64,000 nucleotides of DNA from Bettongia penicillata ogilbyi (taxonomy: Eukaryota > Chordata > Mammalia > Diprotodontia > Potoroidae): the NCBI GenBank assembly GCA_023548195.1, contig JAJHZJ010000221.1, forward strand, positions 2,710,001-2,774,000. The letters are read 5' to 3'. The stretch's first letter is position 1. Every line of letters begins with the position of its first letter. Positions 44,910 to 55,359 of this stretch are shown here, one piece after another. Below the pieces are notes generated by a model. It searched no databases. It was not told the DNA's origin and saw only the letters and a program-made list of their open reading frames with translations. Position numbers and translations under genes: made by a program.

Positions 44910-45665
44910 GTTTTTAAGATGCATCATTTTCTGTCACCTCCATTTATAGAAGGCGAGGATGGCTAGATAAGGATCTGGCCTCAAGGTTCCTTCCCAGACT
45001 ATCCTATGCCTGTAGACTCACAGGCTCATGTTGAGTATCTATCTCACCATCCTCTCAGCTTCTCTAACAAAGTCCTAACTTGGAATTCTTGTGCTGGGGG
45101 CAGATTTATTTGGGGTGGCAGACGGAGGTGGGGGAAGAATTTACAAACTAAACACCAGCTAGACTCAGTCTCTAGCAGAGTGTGTCATGAAATGGATCCC
45201 AACAGCATGTTATTGAACTCTCTAATAAAACACTGCATAAATTGACCCTAATGGAACTATACATAAAATTTCTCACTTTTGGGAAGCATAAGCACCCATC
45301 TCTCAAACAGTAGGATATACAATTATATTGCTATGACCATTTGCAACTGCTGTGGGCACTCTGGGAAAAAAGCCCGTAATCATCCAATCCTACATTATAG
45401 CCTTGTTCTTCAGATAGAATCAGGGCGTGAGGGCTCCGCACAAACAAAAACCCCCACTCATTTTAGAAAAAGTGAGGGCACCTTAAACAAATCATAGCAC
45501 TGCTCAGAATACTGTCCACATGAAAACCCAGGTTGGAAAACTGGCTCCTAAGTTTAATATCATCTTCAATTTTGTTTTGTTGCTTTTTAACATTTTGTTT
45601 CTTAGAATGGATCAGTGAAGTTGCCTGTGAATTTACAATGGATCGTTGAGGTTGTCTGTGAAGTA
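44910..45665. other. No gene recognised
   Basis: Unique-looking. Short duplicated phrase 'gatcagtgaagttgcctgtgaa' / 'gatcgttgaggttgtctgtgaa' at 45609-45664, about 20 bp twice. Confidence 0.45.
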
Positions 45666-45669
45666 ATCT

Positions 45670-45895
45670 GTTGTTATTAAGTTGTTTTTAGTCCTTCTGA
45701 CTCACTGACCCCATTTGGGGTTTTCTTGGCATTTGTGGTTTGCCATTTCCTTCTCTGACTCATTTTATAGATGAGGAAACTGAAGTTAAGTGACTTGCCC
45801 AGGGTCACACAGTCTGAGGCTGGATTTGAACTCTGATCCTCCAGACTCCAGGGTTAGTTGCTCTATCCACTTTGCCACCTCACCACCACGACTGA
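45670..45895 (-). repeat. Marsupial tRNA/CORE-SINE, near full length
   Basis: From GTTATTAAGTTGTTTTTAGT through AAGTGACTTGCCCAGGGTCA to CCACTTTGCCACCTCACCAC. It lies just beyond the GDNF poly(A) site. Confidence 0.82.
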
Positions 45896-46065
45896 ATTAC
45901 TTTACAATTCTTCCCTTTGGGGGCATGGCAGTAGGAGTCAGAGGAAGGTACAGAGTCCTGTTACCTAGCAGTGGAGATATTTAAACATTTATAGCACACT
46001 GTATCTGACGTGGGGAGTGAGACAGAGCACATATGCAGCAGCTAGAGGAAGGTCAAAGTACAGAG

Positions 46066-48833
46066 AATGATAGAAATGAGTTTTTATTTGTAAAAAGTTA
46101 CAAAATGATATTGTACAAAAATAAAGTTTGTAGAGAACTTTGGTTGTATAACACAAATGACTGAGACAGATCAGAGGTGAAATCAGAGTTTCCAAAGAAG
46201 TGCACTCCTATTTTAGATGGAAATAATAGTAATTAGAATAATTAATAACGATGATGACGATGATGATGAAAAATCACTAACTTTACCCTTTTGTAGATTA
46301 GCTGTATTGAGATCTGCAAAAGTTCAAACCTGCTTATGGTGTGGAGGGGATGCAGGGAATGTGCCCACAGCACTACCTGACATATTGCAGCGAGTGTAGA
46401 CAAGGGCTTGGATTCTAATTCTGCAAGCTAATTTAGGCTGAAACAAAAAAAAAATCAGCAGTTTACTCTGCACACAATCAGTATTATCTTCTGAGCAAGG
46501 TTGATAATTGTGGGGGTACACTTCTGAATTCTTATAGTAAATGGACAGATTTGTCTCATCTAAGAGCGACATGGTCTGGCTTTCCCATTCTGTTGGGGCC
46601 ATCCTGCCCTTGGCTGCCCATCTGGAGGTGCAGCAAGAGCAAAGTAGGAGTGGGGAGGAGGAGAATCGGGTCTCACAGGGATTACTGTGGGTAGCTGATG
46701 GGTTGATTTGCAAAAGAGCAGGCTAATTGGTTGGAAGCCAACTGGAATTCCCAACCCTTATCAAACCACTGCATGTTTTTTCTTGATAAAAAAAAAAACC
46801 AACCTTTCTCTTCTGACAAAAATAAAAGAAGTATAAAAGCCACAATATAGGGCCCAGTGTTGTTTTTCTCTACAAACGCACATCCCAATTAGGTTGTCAG
46901 AAAAACCCACTTTAGGGGACACTGACAAAGATGGCTACCCCAATACCTTCTTCCACTCCATCCACTAGAATTGTTTCCGTCCAGCCACATACATGTTTTT
47001 GTGACCAGGCCAGAAGCCTCTGACCTCCTCAGTCGTGTTGTGTTACCCTAAAGGGATTTTACACAAAAGGAACAACTTACTACTTACTGGTCTGAGGTTA
47101 TAGTCAAAAAGCTTTTGGGGGAAAATGGGACAATCTGCCTCCTGGAAGGTGACAACGCAACTGTTCTGATCACGATAGTCAGCACCTGGCTCCCAGCTCA
47201 GAATATTTCCCTCTTAAATCAGGGATATTTTGTTTGTTTGTTTTTGGGGGTATGTGTGTTGTGTGAAAGACTCTTAGGGAATCATGGCAAAATTTTGGTT
47301 GTTACTGAACATGAACTGTTTACCTTTGAGTTGACATTAAAACCCAGGACTAACTACTGAAAGGCATTATGCCTTTCATATATATATTTATGCATATTAT
47401 AGATAAATATACGTGGAAGGAAAAAAAGCTTAAGTACAACATAGTGAAAATTATGGCATGTCTGTTTGGTGTTGGAACAACAGAGAAATAGATTTAAGCC
47501 AAGTGCCACTGGGTCTCTCTACTCACTGACCTGTGGAAATCATCTGAGAAAGGGGGTACGGGGGTCCCTCAGAAACAATGTTTCTCTGCTTGTTTTTAGA
47601 CAAATGGATGGCAAACAGGTAGATCTACAGAACTGAACCAAGAAGTTTTGTGGAAAAAAAGGTAAAGTAAGTGATTTTTTTTTTTGGCTATCCAAAAATT
47701 GTTAACATTTTTAAAAGCATGGACCCTTGTTCCCAATCTGATTCTTTTTCTTTCTTTCTTTCTTTGTATTTTGCAAGCACATTACACTTTGGCACCTTTA
47801 GAAAAGAAATTTTAATAAATAAGGGGAAAAAAGAAACTCATTAGTGAACTGTAATAAATAACAATAACTTAAATTTCAATAAATATTTTTCTATATATTT
47901 CTGTATCTGAAATGGATGCATTGCATCAAGTACTCTATCTGGCCACTGGTGACCAAGCATAAATGTAGTGATGATGTGACATCTGACCAGCTGTAAACTG
48001 AAAGAGACCTGTTTGTCTCCTTGTACACCGAGGTGCATCTGGGCTTGTTTTCCCCCTCACTCTCCTAGAAATGTATGCTGCTTAAAATCACAACTCCTTT
48101 CCTGTTTCCAAGAGTATATAAAGAAAATACTTTCAGGTTTTCTTTAGTTAGTGAATACAGCCTGTTAGTTTCTGTCCAATTTCTTCCCATCCAATGCACT
48201 ATGTTAAAAATCAACCAACCATTAGATTCCTTAGGCCTCAACCTCAAAGTCAAAAGGCTGTTTCTAGTGTCTGTTTGTTTTATATATAATATATTTTTTT
48301 GGGGGGGGGGGGAAGGGAGAGGGGAAAGATGGGAGGAGGGGCAGGTATGCCCTAACTGAGTGACAGAAAAAAAATATATAACTTCCTGACTTTCAGTAAT
48401 GACTCTTAATGCCACATGAGTTTACACCAGCATTGTTTACCTGGTGTAACCAAACATGAGAAAACAAACCACAGGAGACTAAGTGGCTGTATCCTTTCAG
48501 CACATTCCGAGCTGATGATAGGTGATGGTGGATTGTACCAAGCGAAATGACAGTGGCAACATCCATCCAGGAACACTGGCCCTGAGCTTGTGATGCGCCT
48601 TGAAGTTGCTTTCCTGTAGAAACTAGAGGGCCGTTCTCTCTCTCATCCAGTCGTCTGTAGCTGGATCTCCCTCTACCAGGCTCCCATGACGGCTGACTTC
48701 TGCCTGTTTCTCCTCCTTCATCTCCATCCTTGGTCCTCATTCTCCATTCTGGGCAAACATTTCCTGGGAACCTTGGTCCCTTCCTTTGCACTGTAGCAGG
48801 AATGCAATACATAGCTGTCTCCCGGAAACAGAG
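46066..48833 (-). other. GDNF: GDNF 3' untranslated region
   Basis: It runs from the GDNF stop codon to the first canonical - strand AATAAA, about 2.75 kb, comparable to the long 3'UTR of mammalian GDNF. It appears free of full SINEs or L1s, unlike both flanks, which fits exonic constraint. It contains a C12 tract (G12 at 48301-48312 on +), AT-rich patches and a short TTCT run near 47750. The exact length is inferred from the poly(A) signal only. Confidence 0.65.
46083..46088 (-). promoter_or_regulatory. GDNF: Poly(A) signal AATAAA of GDNF
   Basis: On the - strand: CTTTTTACAAATAAAAACTC. It is the only canonical hexamer I found on this strand between the stop codon and here. Cleavage is expected near 46066. 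Confidence 0.65.
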
Positions 48834-49309
48834 TCAGATACATCCACATCGTTTAGCGGAATGTTTTTTCAGTATGTGGTAAACCAAGTTATCATCTAAA
48901 AACGACAGATCATCGTCAAAAGCAGTGGGCCGACAACAGGCCTGCCCAACTTTGTCACTCATCAGCCTTTTCTTTTTGGTTAAGTTTTTTAATATTTTGT
49001 CGTATGTGGTCTCAGCTGCATCACAAGATCCGCTGCAGTATCGAAAAATCAGTTCTTCTTTGGTTTCGTATCCCAAACCCAAGTCAGTCACATTTAAATG
49101 TATGGCAGTTAAGACACAGCCCCGATTCCTGCCCCTCTGTCCCCTCTGCCTCCTTCTATCTGCACTGGTTGCTCCAGTCTGTCTGTTCCTCTCCCGCCGA
49201 GGAAACACTTCCGCTTGTTTGTCTGGTGACCTTTTCAGTCTTTTGATTGTGTTGTGAATAAAATCCACAACATCATCCAACTGGTCAGGATAATACTCCG
49301 GCATATTTG
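48834..49309 (-). CDS. GDNF: GDNF terminal coding exon (pro-region end and mature ligand)
   Basis: GDNF is a secreted, disulphide-linked dimeric neurotrophic factor that binds GFRA1 and signals through RET. The exon starts after TTTTAAAACAG (acceptor AG at 49311-49310) with two bases of a split codon, then NMPEYYPDQLDDVVDF. It encodes 26 pro-region residues ending at the RLKR furin site, 131 mature residues starting SPDKQAEVFPRRERNR, and TGA at 48836-48834. All seven mature cysteines are present (GCVL, RYCSGSC, QACCRP, KRCGCI). Both N-glycosylation sites are kept (NVT, NLT). The core is nearly identical to human. The basic heparin-binding N-terminal arm differs and is three residues shorter than the human 134. 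The exon is open throughout. The signal-peptide exon lies beyond 64,000. Confidence 0.98.
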
Positions 49310-50060
49310 CTGTTTTAAAAAAGAAAGGACACAAGTGTCACACTCAGGAGGCAATAAACAGCCACCACCTGTATTTTACTGGCCTGTAAAGTAGCCCCCT
49401 CCCTGAGAAGTCTGGGGAAAAGAAACGGACCTTCCACCTGTGAAGATGATGAGACACTCATTTGAGAACTTAGATGTAAAGAATATTCATACCCTTAAAT
49501 GGGAAGAAAACCTCACTAAATAAAACTGGTGGAGAGCCAGCAGCAAATGTCCTGAAACGATGGAAAAATGCTCCCCTGTGGAGAATTAGCCCATCAATTG
49601 CATGCTAGGGTGAGATTCACCATTCGCAAAAAAGAGGGTGAATGAGGAGGTCGGCCTTTGAAGGCTCATCTTCCTGGCAGGTGTGTGGCTGAGGGGTTAG
49701 TACAAACCATTCCGGTCAACCTTACTGACAAGTTTGCTCTAGGGTGGTTCATTGTGTGTGACTGAAAAAGTCAACAGTGAATGAGAAAAGATGTTTTGGA
49801 GAATAAATGTAGAATTCATGGGCATAACTAAGTTTTTTTGTTCACTTGTTTTTGACCAGATCTGCGATGTCGATGTCATAAGCATAAGTAATTCTCAGTG
49901 AGGAAATCTCCTCTACCAATATAAAATGGCACCTGTATGACATCTAGTCATGGATAGTTGTGGGGGATCCTGAGAGGTTAGTATGTGTCAGATAGGGATT
50001 GGGGATGGGGGAGGGGGGACTTTAACACTCTCTTCCTACCTCCGAGGCTAGTTCTCTGTC
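49310..50060. other. Repeat-poor intron start next to the GDNF exon
   Basis: No repeat recognised until a short antisense MIR-like scrap at 50080-50165 (GAGAGGGGAAAATTGACCAA, AGGTAGCTAGTGGTAGAACC). Confidence 0.45.
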
Positions 50061-50589
50061 CATTATTCCACATGAGAACATAAAAGGTTCGAGAAGGTCC
50101 AGAGAGGGGAAAATTGACCAAGGTCACAGACAGGTAGCTAGTGGTAGAACCAGGTAACATCATGCATGCAAACAGAAACAAAATATACAAATCTTTAGGT
50201 GAGGAGGTAGGTGGGTGCAGAAGAGCTGGGCTGGTGTTTTGCCTGTTATTTGGTTCCGTGTGACTAATGGATACAGCCCAGGACTGAGAGCCAGGGATTC
50301 TGGCTTCTGTTTATAGCAGTCTCGCTGACTTCCTGTGCAATCTGAGGTGAGGAACGCAACTCCCAGCCCTGGCTTTTCGAGCTGCACAGCCAGGACAGGG
50401 GCTGGCTCCACAGGGGTCTTACATGGAATGATGAATGATGTCTTTGAGAGGTTTAAGATCCTTTGATAAGATCTGCTATTAAAAACTATAGCTTATTTCT
50501 TGTTCTAGTAGACACAGGCAAACCAGAGAGCAAAAGGGAGCAAAGAGGATAGTGAGAAAGACAAATGATCAGAAAAGGGAAAATTTTAA

Positions 50590-50765
50590 CAAAATAATAA
50601 CCTGAGAGGTAGATCCTATCATGATTCTGGTTTTTACAGATCAGGAAACTGAGGCAAACAGATGTTAAGTGACTTACCCTGGATCACATAGCTAGTAAGC
50701 ATCTGAAGCCAAATTTAAATTCAGGTCTTCCTGACTCCAGATCTAGTGCCACCTAACTACCCCAA
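50590..50765 (-). repeat. Marsupial CORE-SINE
   Basis: ATCAGGAAACTGAGGCAAAC, TTAAGTGACTTACCCTGGAT, TTCAGGTCTTCCTGACTCCA and TAGTGCCACCTAACTACCCC. Confidence 0.8.
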
Positions 50766-50769
50766 TAGG

Positions 50770-51125
50770 TGTATTTATCCTGGACAAGACTTAGGGGGAG
50801 ACCTGAAGTTGTCCTCATGTATTTGAAAGGAGATCAGGTACAAAAAAGATTAAAGATGTTCCCCTTGACCCAAATGGGTACAAACAGTAGCAAAGATCAG
50901 TAGGTACAGAAAGGTTGATGTAGGTTTGATGGAAGGACAAACTTCCTAATAATTAGAGCTGAACAAGAATGGAACAGATTGCCTCAGGAGGGAACTGGTC
51001 CCCTCCCCTTGAAGGTCATCCAACAGAAGCCAAGCCACCACTGGCAGAGGATTTTGTAAAGGGGATTCCTATTTGGTTATGCGTTGGAGCAGGTAATCTC
51101 TTCTGACTTTTAAATTCTGAGCCTG
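50770..51125 (+). mobile_element. CR1/L3-like LINE 3' fragment
   Basis: GACAAACTTCCTAATAATTA, AATGGAACAGATTGCCTCAG, CTTGAAGGTCATCCAACAGA and AAAGGGGATTCCTATTTGG follow the order of CR1-type LINE 3' ends. The family name is from memory. Confidence 0.45.
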
Positions 51126-51232
51126 ATTTGCTTTTTACTTGAGTTGATCAGATTCACTAAGAAAAAGAAATTCAAACAAGTGGGATATATTTATAACAAT
51201 GGATATGTATAAAGCACCTTGCAAGTTCTTGC

Positions 51233-51378
51233 CAGGGATGGGGAACTTGCAGCCTCGAGGCCACACGTGGCCCTCTAGGTCCTCAAATGCTGCCCTTTGA
51301 CTGAATTCATTGAACAAGAAGTTTGGATTCAGTCAAAGGGCTGCCCTTGAGGACCTAGAGGGCCACATGTGGCCTCTA
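51233..51378. mobile_element. hAT-type MITE, third copy, right end lost
   Basis: Starts CAGGGATGGGGAACTTGCAG. The halves mirror each other: GGCCCTCTAGGTCCTCAAAT versus GAGGACCTAGAGGGCCACAT. The right terminal repeat is cut off after GTGGCCTC and the central hairpin is shortened. Confidence 0.78.
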
Positions 51379-51384
51379 TTACAG

Positions 51385-51498
51385 GTATTATCAATCCCAT
51401 TTTACAAGTAAGGAAAGTTGGGTTTAGAGAGATGGATTGGCTTACCCTGGTCATGCAGCTAATGTGTATTAGAGTAGGATTCGAGTTTATGGACTATG
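51385..51498 (-). repeat. CORE-SINE fragment
   Basis: ATCAATCCCATTTTACAAGT, GCTTACCCTGGTCATGCAGC and AGAGTAGGATTCGAGTTTA. Confidence 0.55.
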
Positions 51499-51839
51499 GA
51501 CTCACTACATCCTTCACAGGGTGGCTGTACTCTAAAGAATTATGCATGTTATATAATAATAACCACTATTATTACAACCTGTTTACTGATATGGCAGGTC
51601 CCACTTATCCTTTAGTATAACACAAAATCTTACACTTTTCTAGCCTCCAATGTATAGTATAAGAAATAAAAAAGACTGGCTTTGTGTGGTCTCTCTAACA
51701 AAGCTTGTTCATTTGATTTCTGAAGTCTAGTATTAGTCTGTATCTATTACACTGGAATCTATAAGAAAGCTTTGGTGTCTTCCCTTTTCATTAAGGAGTA
51801 GAAAAATTTATATTCTATTGAGAAATCTTTATTTTCATA

Positions 51840-52035
51840 GGCTTTTAGTTCTGGAAGAATGGACCTTGGAGGCCATCTGATCCCATCCACTCATTTTAGA
51901 GATGAGGATATAGACTCAGGGAATTACTTTCCTGCGTGACATATGCTCAAGGTCACACATATACCAAGTGGTAGAACTGAGATTTGAACCAAGAGTTCCT
52001 GATTCCAAATTCAGGGCCATTTGGGCATTTAACAA
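51840..52035 (-). repeat. MIR/CORE-type SINE
   Basis: GGCCATCTGATCCCATCCAC, GATGAGGATATAGACTCAGG, CAAGGTCACACATATACCAA and CCAAGAGTTCCTGATTCCAA. Confidence 0.65.
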
Positions 52036-52227
52036 TGCTGCTTCAGTATCTACCTCTCCCCAGCCTCCATTCAATTACCCTATCTCAGCCCAGGCCCACA
52101 AGAGGCATCTTTCTAGAGAAAGATCTCTCCTTGTAGAAACTCTGAGCTAGACACATATTGCAAATATTGTCAGACAAGGTTTAATGAAAAATTGGTTGCT
52201 TTTCTTTTAAAACCTTTGTTCCACAAG

Positions 52228-52745
52228 TTGTGGCATATGAATATAATGCAATACTATTGTGCCATAAGAAATGATGGACTTCAGAAAAACCTGGAAAGAC
52301 TTATATGAATTGATGCTGAAGGAAGTGAGCAGAGCCAGGAGAACATCATACACAGTAACAGCCACAGTGTGTGAGGACTGTTTCTGGTAGACTTAACCCT
52401 TCACGGCAATGCAAGGACCTAAAACATTCCCAAAGGACTCATGATGCAAAACGCCATCCACATCCAGAGAAAGAACTATGGAGTCTAATGTGGAATGAAG
52501 CAGACTATTTTCTCCTTTGTTATGTTATGTTATGTTTTCTTTTTCTCACGGTTTCTCCTATTCATTTTGCTTCTTCTATTCAATATGACTAATGGGGAAA
52601 TATGTTCAGTGGGAATGTATGTATAGAACCCATATAAGATTGCATGCTCTTTTGGGGAGGGAGAGGGAGAATATTTGGAATTTATGGAAGTGATTGTTGA
52701 AAACTGAAAACAAATAAATTAATAAATTTGGAAAAAAAATAAAAT
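52228..52745 (+). mobile_element. L1 3' end, 5'-truncated, with target duplication
   Basis: ORF2 end (TGAATATAATGCAATACTAT, AAACCTGGAAAGACTTATAT, TGATGCTGAAGGAAGTGAGC), then 3'UTR and an A-rich tail. Direct repeats CTTTGTTCCACAAG at 52214-52227 and 52746-52759 are the target duplication. Sense matches the nested + L1 at 10330-10860. Confidence 0.9.
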
Positions 52746-52759
52746 CTTTGTTCCACAAG

Positions 52760-53730
52760 ATGGGGGAAAAAGGTGGGGGTAGGGTGTGTGTGTGGAGGGG
52801 TGCGGAGAGGATATATTCAGAAATGAATGTGGTACAGAAACAAAAGGCCGTAACAAAAAGAGTAGAACAACATTTTAAAAATAATAAAAACGTTAAAGTT
52901 GAAAGAAAAAGAAAAAGGAAATCTGAGCAAGAGAGAAGGGTCTTCCAATATATTGCCCCTCAACTCAGGGCAGACCCTGGCCCCAAGATCATCTTCAACA
53001 CTAGAACACTTCCATCTTAAGGGTGTACACTCTCCCTTCCAACTTTGTATCATGCACAAATGCGATATTCTAAGTCTTTATGTTTATAAAGCACTTTGCA
53101 AATACTAAAATGCTATATAAATGTGACCTATATTCATCCATTCAAGTCAATGACAAAAATGTTGAACTAGACAGAACTCTTTAGCATATGACTAGGAACT
53201 TCCCCTAAGGTGACAACAATCTACCAATAAGTGTTCATGAGATTGGTATTGTCATTTAATAAATTGTGAATCTATTTCAATGTACTATCTTCCATCATAT
53301 AGCTCCATATTTTTTCCTTAAAGAGATTTTATTACCTGTTAATGATATAATCTAAATATTCTTTGTCTACATTAAAGATCTTAATTCCTAGGGATGCTTT
53401 CAAGTCCCAATCATTTTATATGTATATGTATATCTATATGTAAATACATACACACACATACATATATCCCTTTTTTCAGACAAATATATAATTGAATGAG
53501 TCAGTATTAGCAAAGAAAAACAAAGATGAGGATAATCTAGTACATGTGAATCAGTAATAGGAATATAAAACAAATACTCAGTTGAGTATGAGTACCAGAT
53601 CGATAGTATTCCTTTTACTCAAGTAATTCTGTCAAAAGAGGAAAAGACATATGCTTGGTTTTACTCATTCTTGGTGAACCCATATTTATTCCTTGTGATT
53701 ACTATTTTCTTTTTTTAAATGTTCACAGGA
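52760..53730. other. No gene recognised; AC/TA run at 53420-53466
   Basis: Short G-rich run at 52775-52800 and a TATATGTATATG/ACACACATACA microsatellite. Frames near 52748-53108 lack features. Confidence 0.5.
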
Positions 53731-53734
53731 TCAT

Positions 53735-53920
53735 AGATCTGGAAATTAGAGGGAACTTAGAAATCTAGTCCAAACCTCTCATTTTACAAATGAAAGAACG
53801 GAGGGTCAGAGGTCACATTCTTAGTAAGAAGTGATAGAGCTAGGATTTGAACTCAGGTCTAATTACTCCAAGGTCATCACTTCAAATTCATTACTCCTTT
53901 TACTGTATCACACACATAAA
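53735..53920 (-). repeat. MIR/CORE-type SINE
   Basis: AGTCCAAACCTCTCATTTTA, AGAACGGAGGGTCAGAGGTC and GATTTGAACTCAGGTCTAAT. Confidence 0.65.
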
Positions 53921-53924
53921 CTTT

Positions 53925-54870
53925 CTATTTGTCATCCATTTCAAAATTTTACTAGGAACTAACTTCAAGTTCACTGGTCCATTATTTCTAGAATTCTTTC
54001 TTCTTTTCCTGATCCTTTAGAAATCTGGGGTAAGGTGGTGGTTTTCTGGTACCGTTTGAAAAATGGCAGACAGTAGGGGTAACATGAGAATTCTCTCAGT
54101 GGGTCCAGGAGAACTCTACTCAATTTTGTCTTTTCACTATCTTCTCACAAGTTTGGGGATTTAATGAATGCCCTCTTAACTATATTTTGCCCATATCCTT
54201 TCTAGACTAAGGATCATTCTTCTTGACAGTATTGAATATTTCCATTTCCTCTCTCATTTGTTAATGTTATATATGATATATAATATATATTATTAGATTA
54301 TGTTTTCCCCCAAGCAGGGTGGCCTGTCTTTTCCTTCTCTACTTTGAACATGGTTATCAAAGCCCTTTCTGATGTACCTACCATTTTATTGCAAGCCTTA
54401 GCTTATTTTGGGCTTTAGTGTATACATCTTTTGTATTCAGGCTTGGTTACCTGCTTCCATCTTTTCTAAATGTCCTTTCAACTTTGGAGCTTATCAGTCA
54501 GTGTTTCTTTAGATACCACCCCTATAAGAATCATCTGTAACCGAGTTGTCGAAATTTCCTTTTAAAAAGCCTCCTATACCTTCTGAACTAACTTCTCTTT
54601 TAGACTCCCTGGTGATGAGATCATGCTTCTCATTTCTCTGAACTTTTTGAAATATACTTTGCCAAAGTCAGTTGCCCATGTACCACCTAAAAAATGATCT
54701 TGGTTTTTAGGCACTGATCTTAAATGATTTGATGAGATCAAATTTACATTTCATTAAGTATACAGTAACTCACAACTGGAGATGACAAAACAGAACAAAT
54801 TACTATATTTCTTAGCTATTCCCTAGTTGCCACACCCCACAATGAAAAGTTATTTCAAATAGCTACAACT
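53925..54870. other. No gene recognised
   Basis: AT-rich. A TATATGATATATAATATATA stretch lies at 54271-54300. Confidence 0.5.
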
Positions 54871-54874
54871 TTGG

Positions 54875-55350
54875 TATGGGCCCCTCATCACCCCATGCCT
54901 GGACCCCTTTTTGGTTGGTCTCCCTGCCTCAAGTCTCTTCCCACTCCAGTCTTCCACTCAGTTGCCAAAATGAACTTCCTAAAGCACAGGTCAGATCATG
55001 TCAGTCCCCTTACTCAATAAACTCCAATGGTTCCCTATTACCTTCAGGATCAAATCTAAAATCCCACTTGTCACTTCACAACCTGGCCCCTACCTACCTT
55101 TCCAGATTTCTTACACTTCATTCTCCTCCCCGTACTTTATAATCCAGAAAAACTGGCCTGGCTCCTCTCTTCCCACCTCTGAAGTCACCTCCCATTTTCA
55201 TAGATCTTGAATGTTCATAGTAGATAACATGTTGTCTCCTCCCTCAGACTGTGATCTTTCTGAGAACAGGGACTGCATTTCCCCCTTCTTTGTATCCCCA
55301 ATGCTTAGCACTATGCCTGGCCCATTGTTAGCACTTAAGAAATCCTTCTT
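54875..55350 (+). mobile_element. L2 LINE 3' end
   Basis: TTGGTTGGTCTCCCTGCCTC, CCAAAATGAACTTCCTAAAG, CAGGTCAGATCATGTCAGTC, TTCAGGATCAAATCTAAAAT, TTTGTATCCCCAATGCTTAG and CACTATGCCTGGCCCATTGT are in L2 3' order. The short frames across it are L2 3'UTR, not genes. Confidence 0.75.
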
Positions 55351-55359
55351 GGCTGACAA

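Larger units (their letters stand above)
2283..46065. other. WDR70-GDNF convergent intergenic region
   Basis: About 44 kb separate the WDR70 poly(A) site from the GDNF poly(A) site. I found no multi-exon gene, RNA gene or CpG-rich promoter here. Open frames that resemble proteins are L1 ORF2 or ORF1 fragments, and the rest look like chance frames. Repeats and unassigned blocks are listed individually. Confidence 0.7.

Noticed and set aside
48925..49257. + strand ORFs opposite the GDNF exon
   Set aside because: They are shadows of the GDNF coding exon on the other strand.
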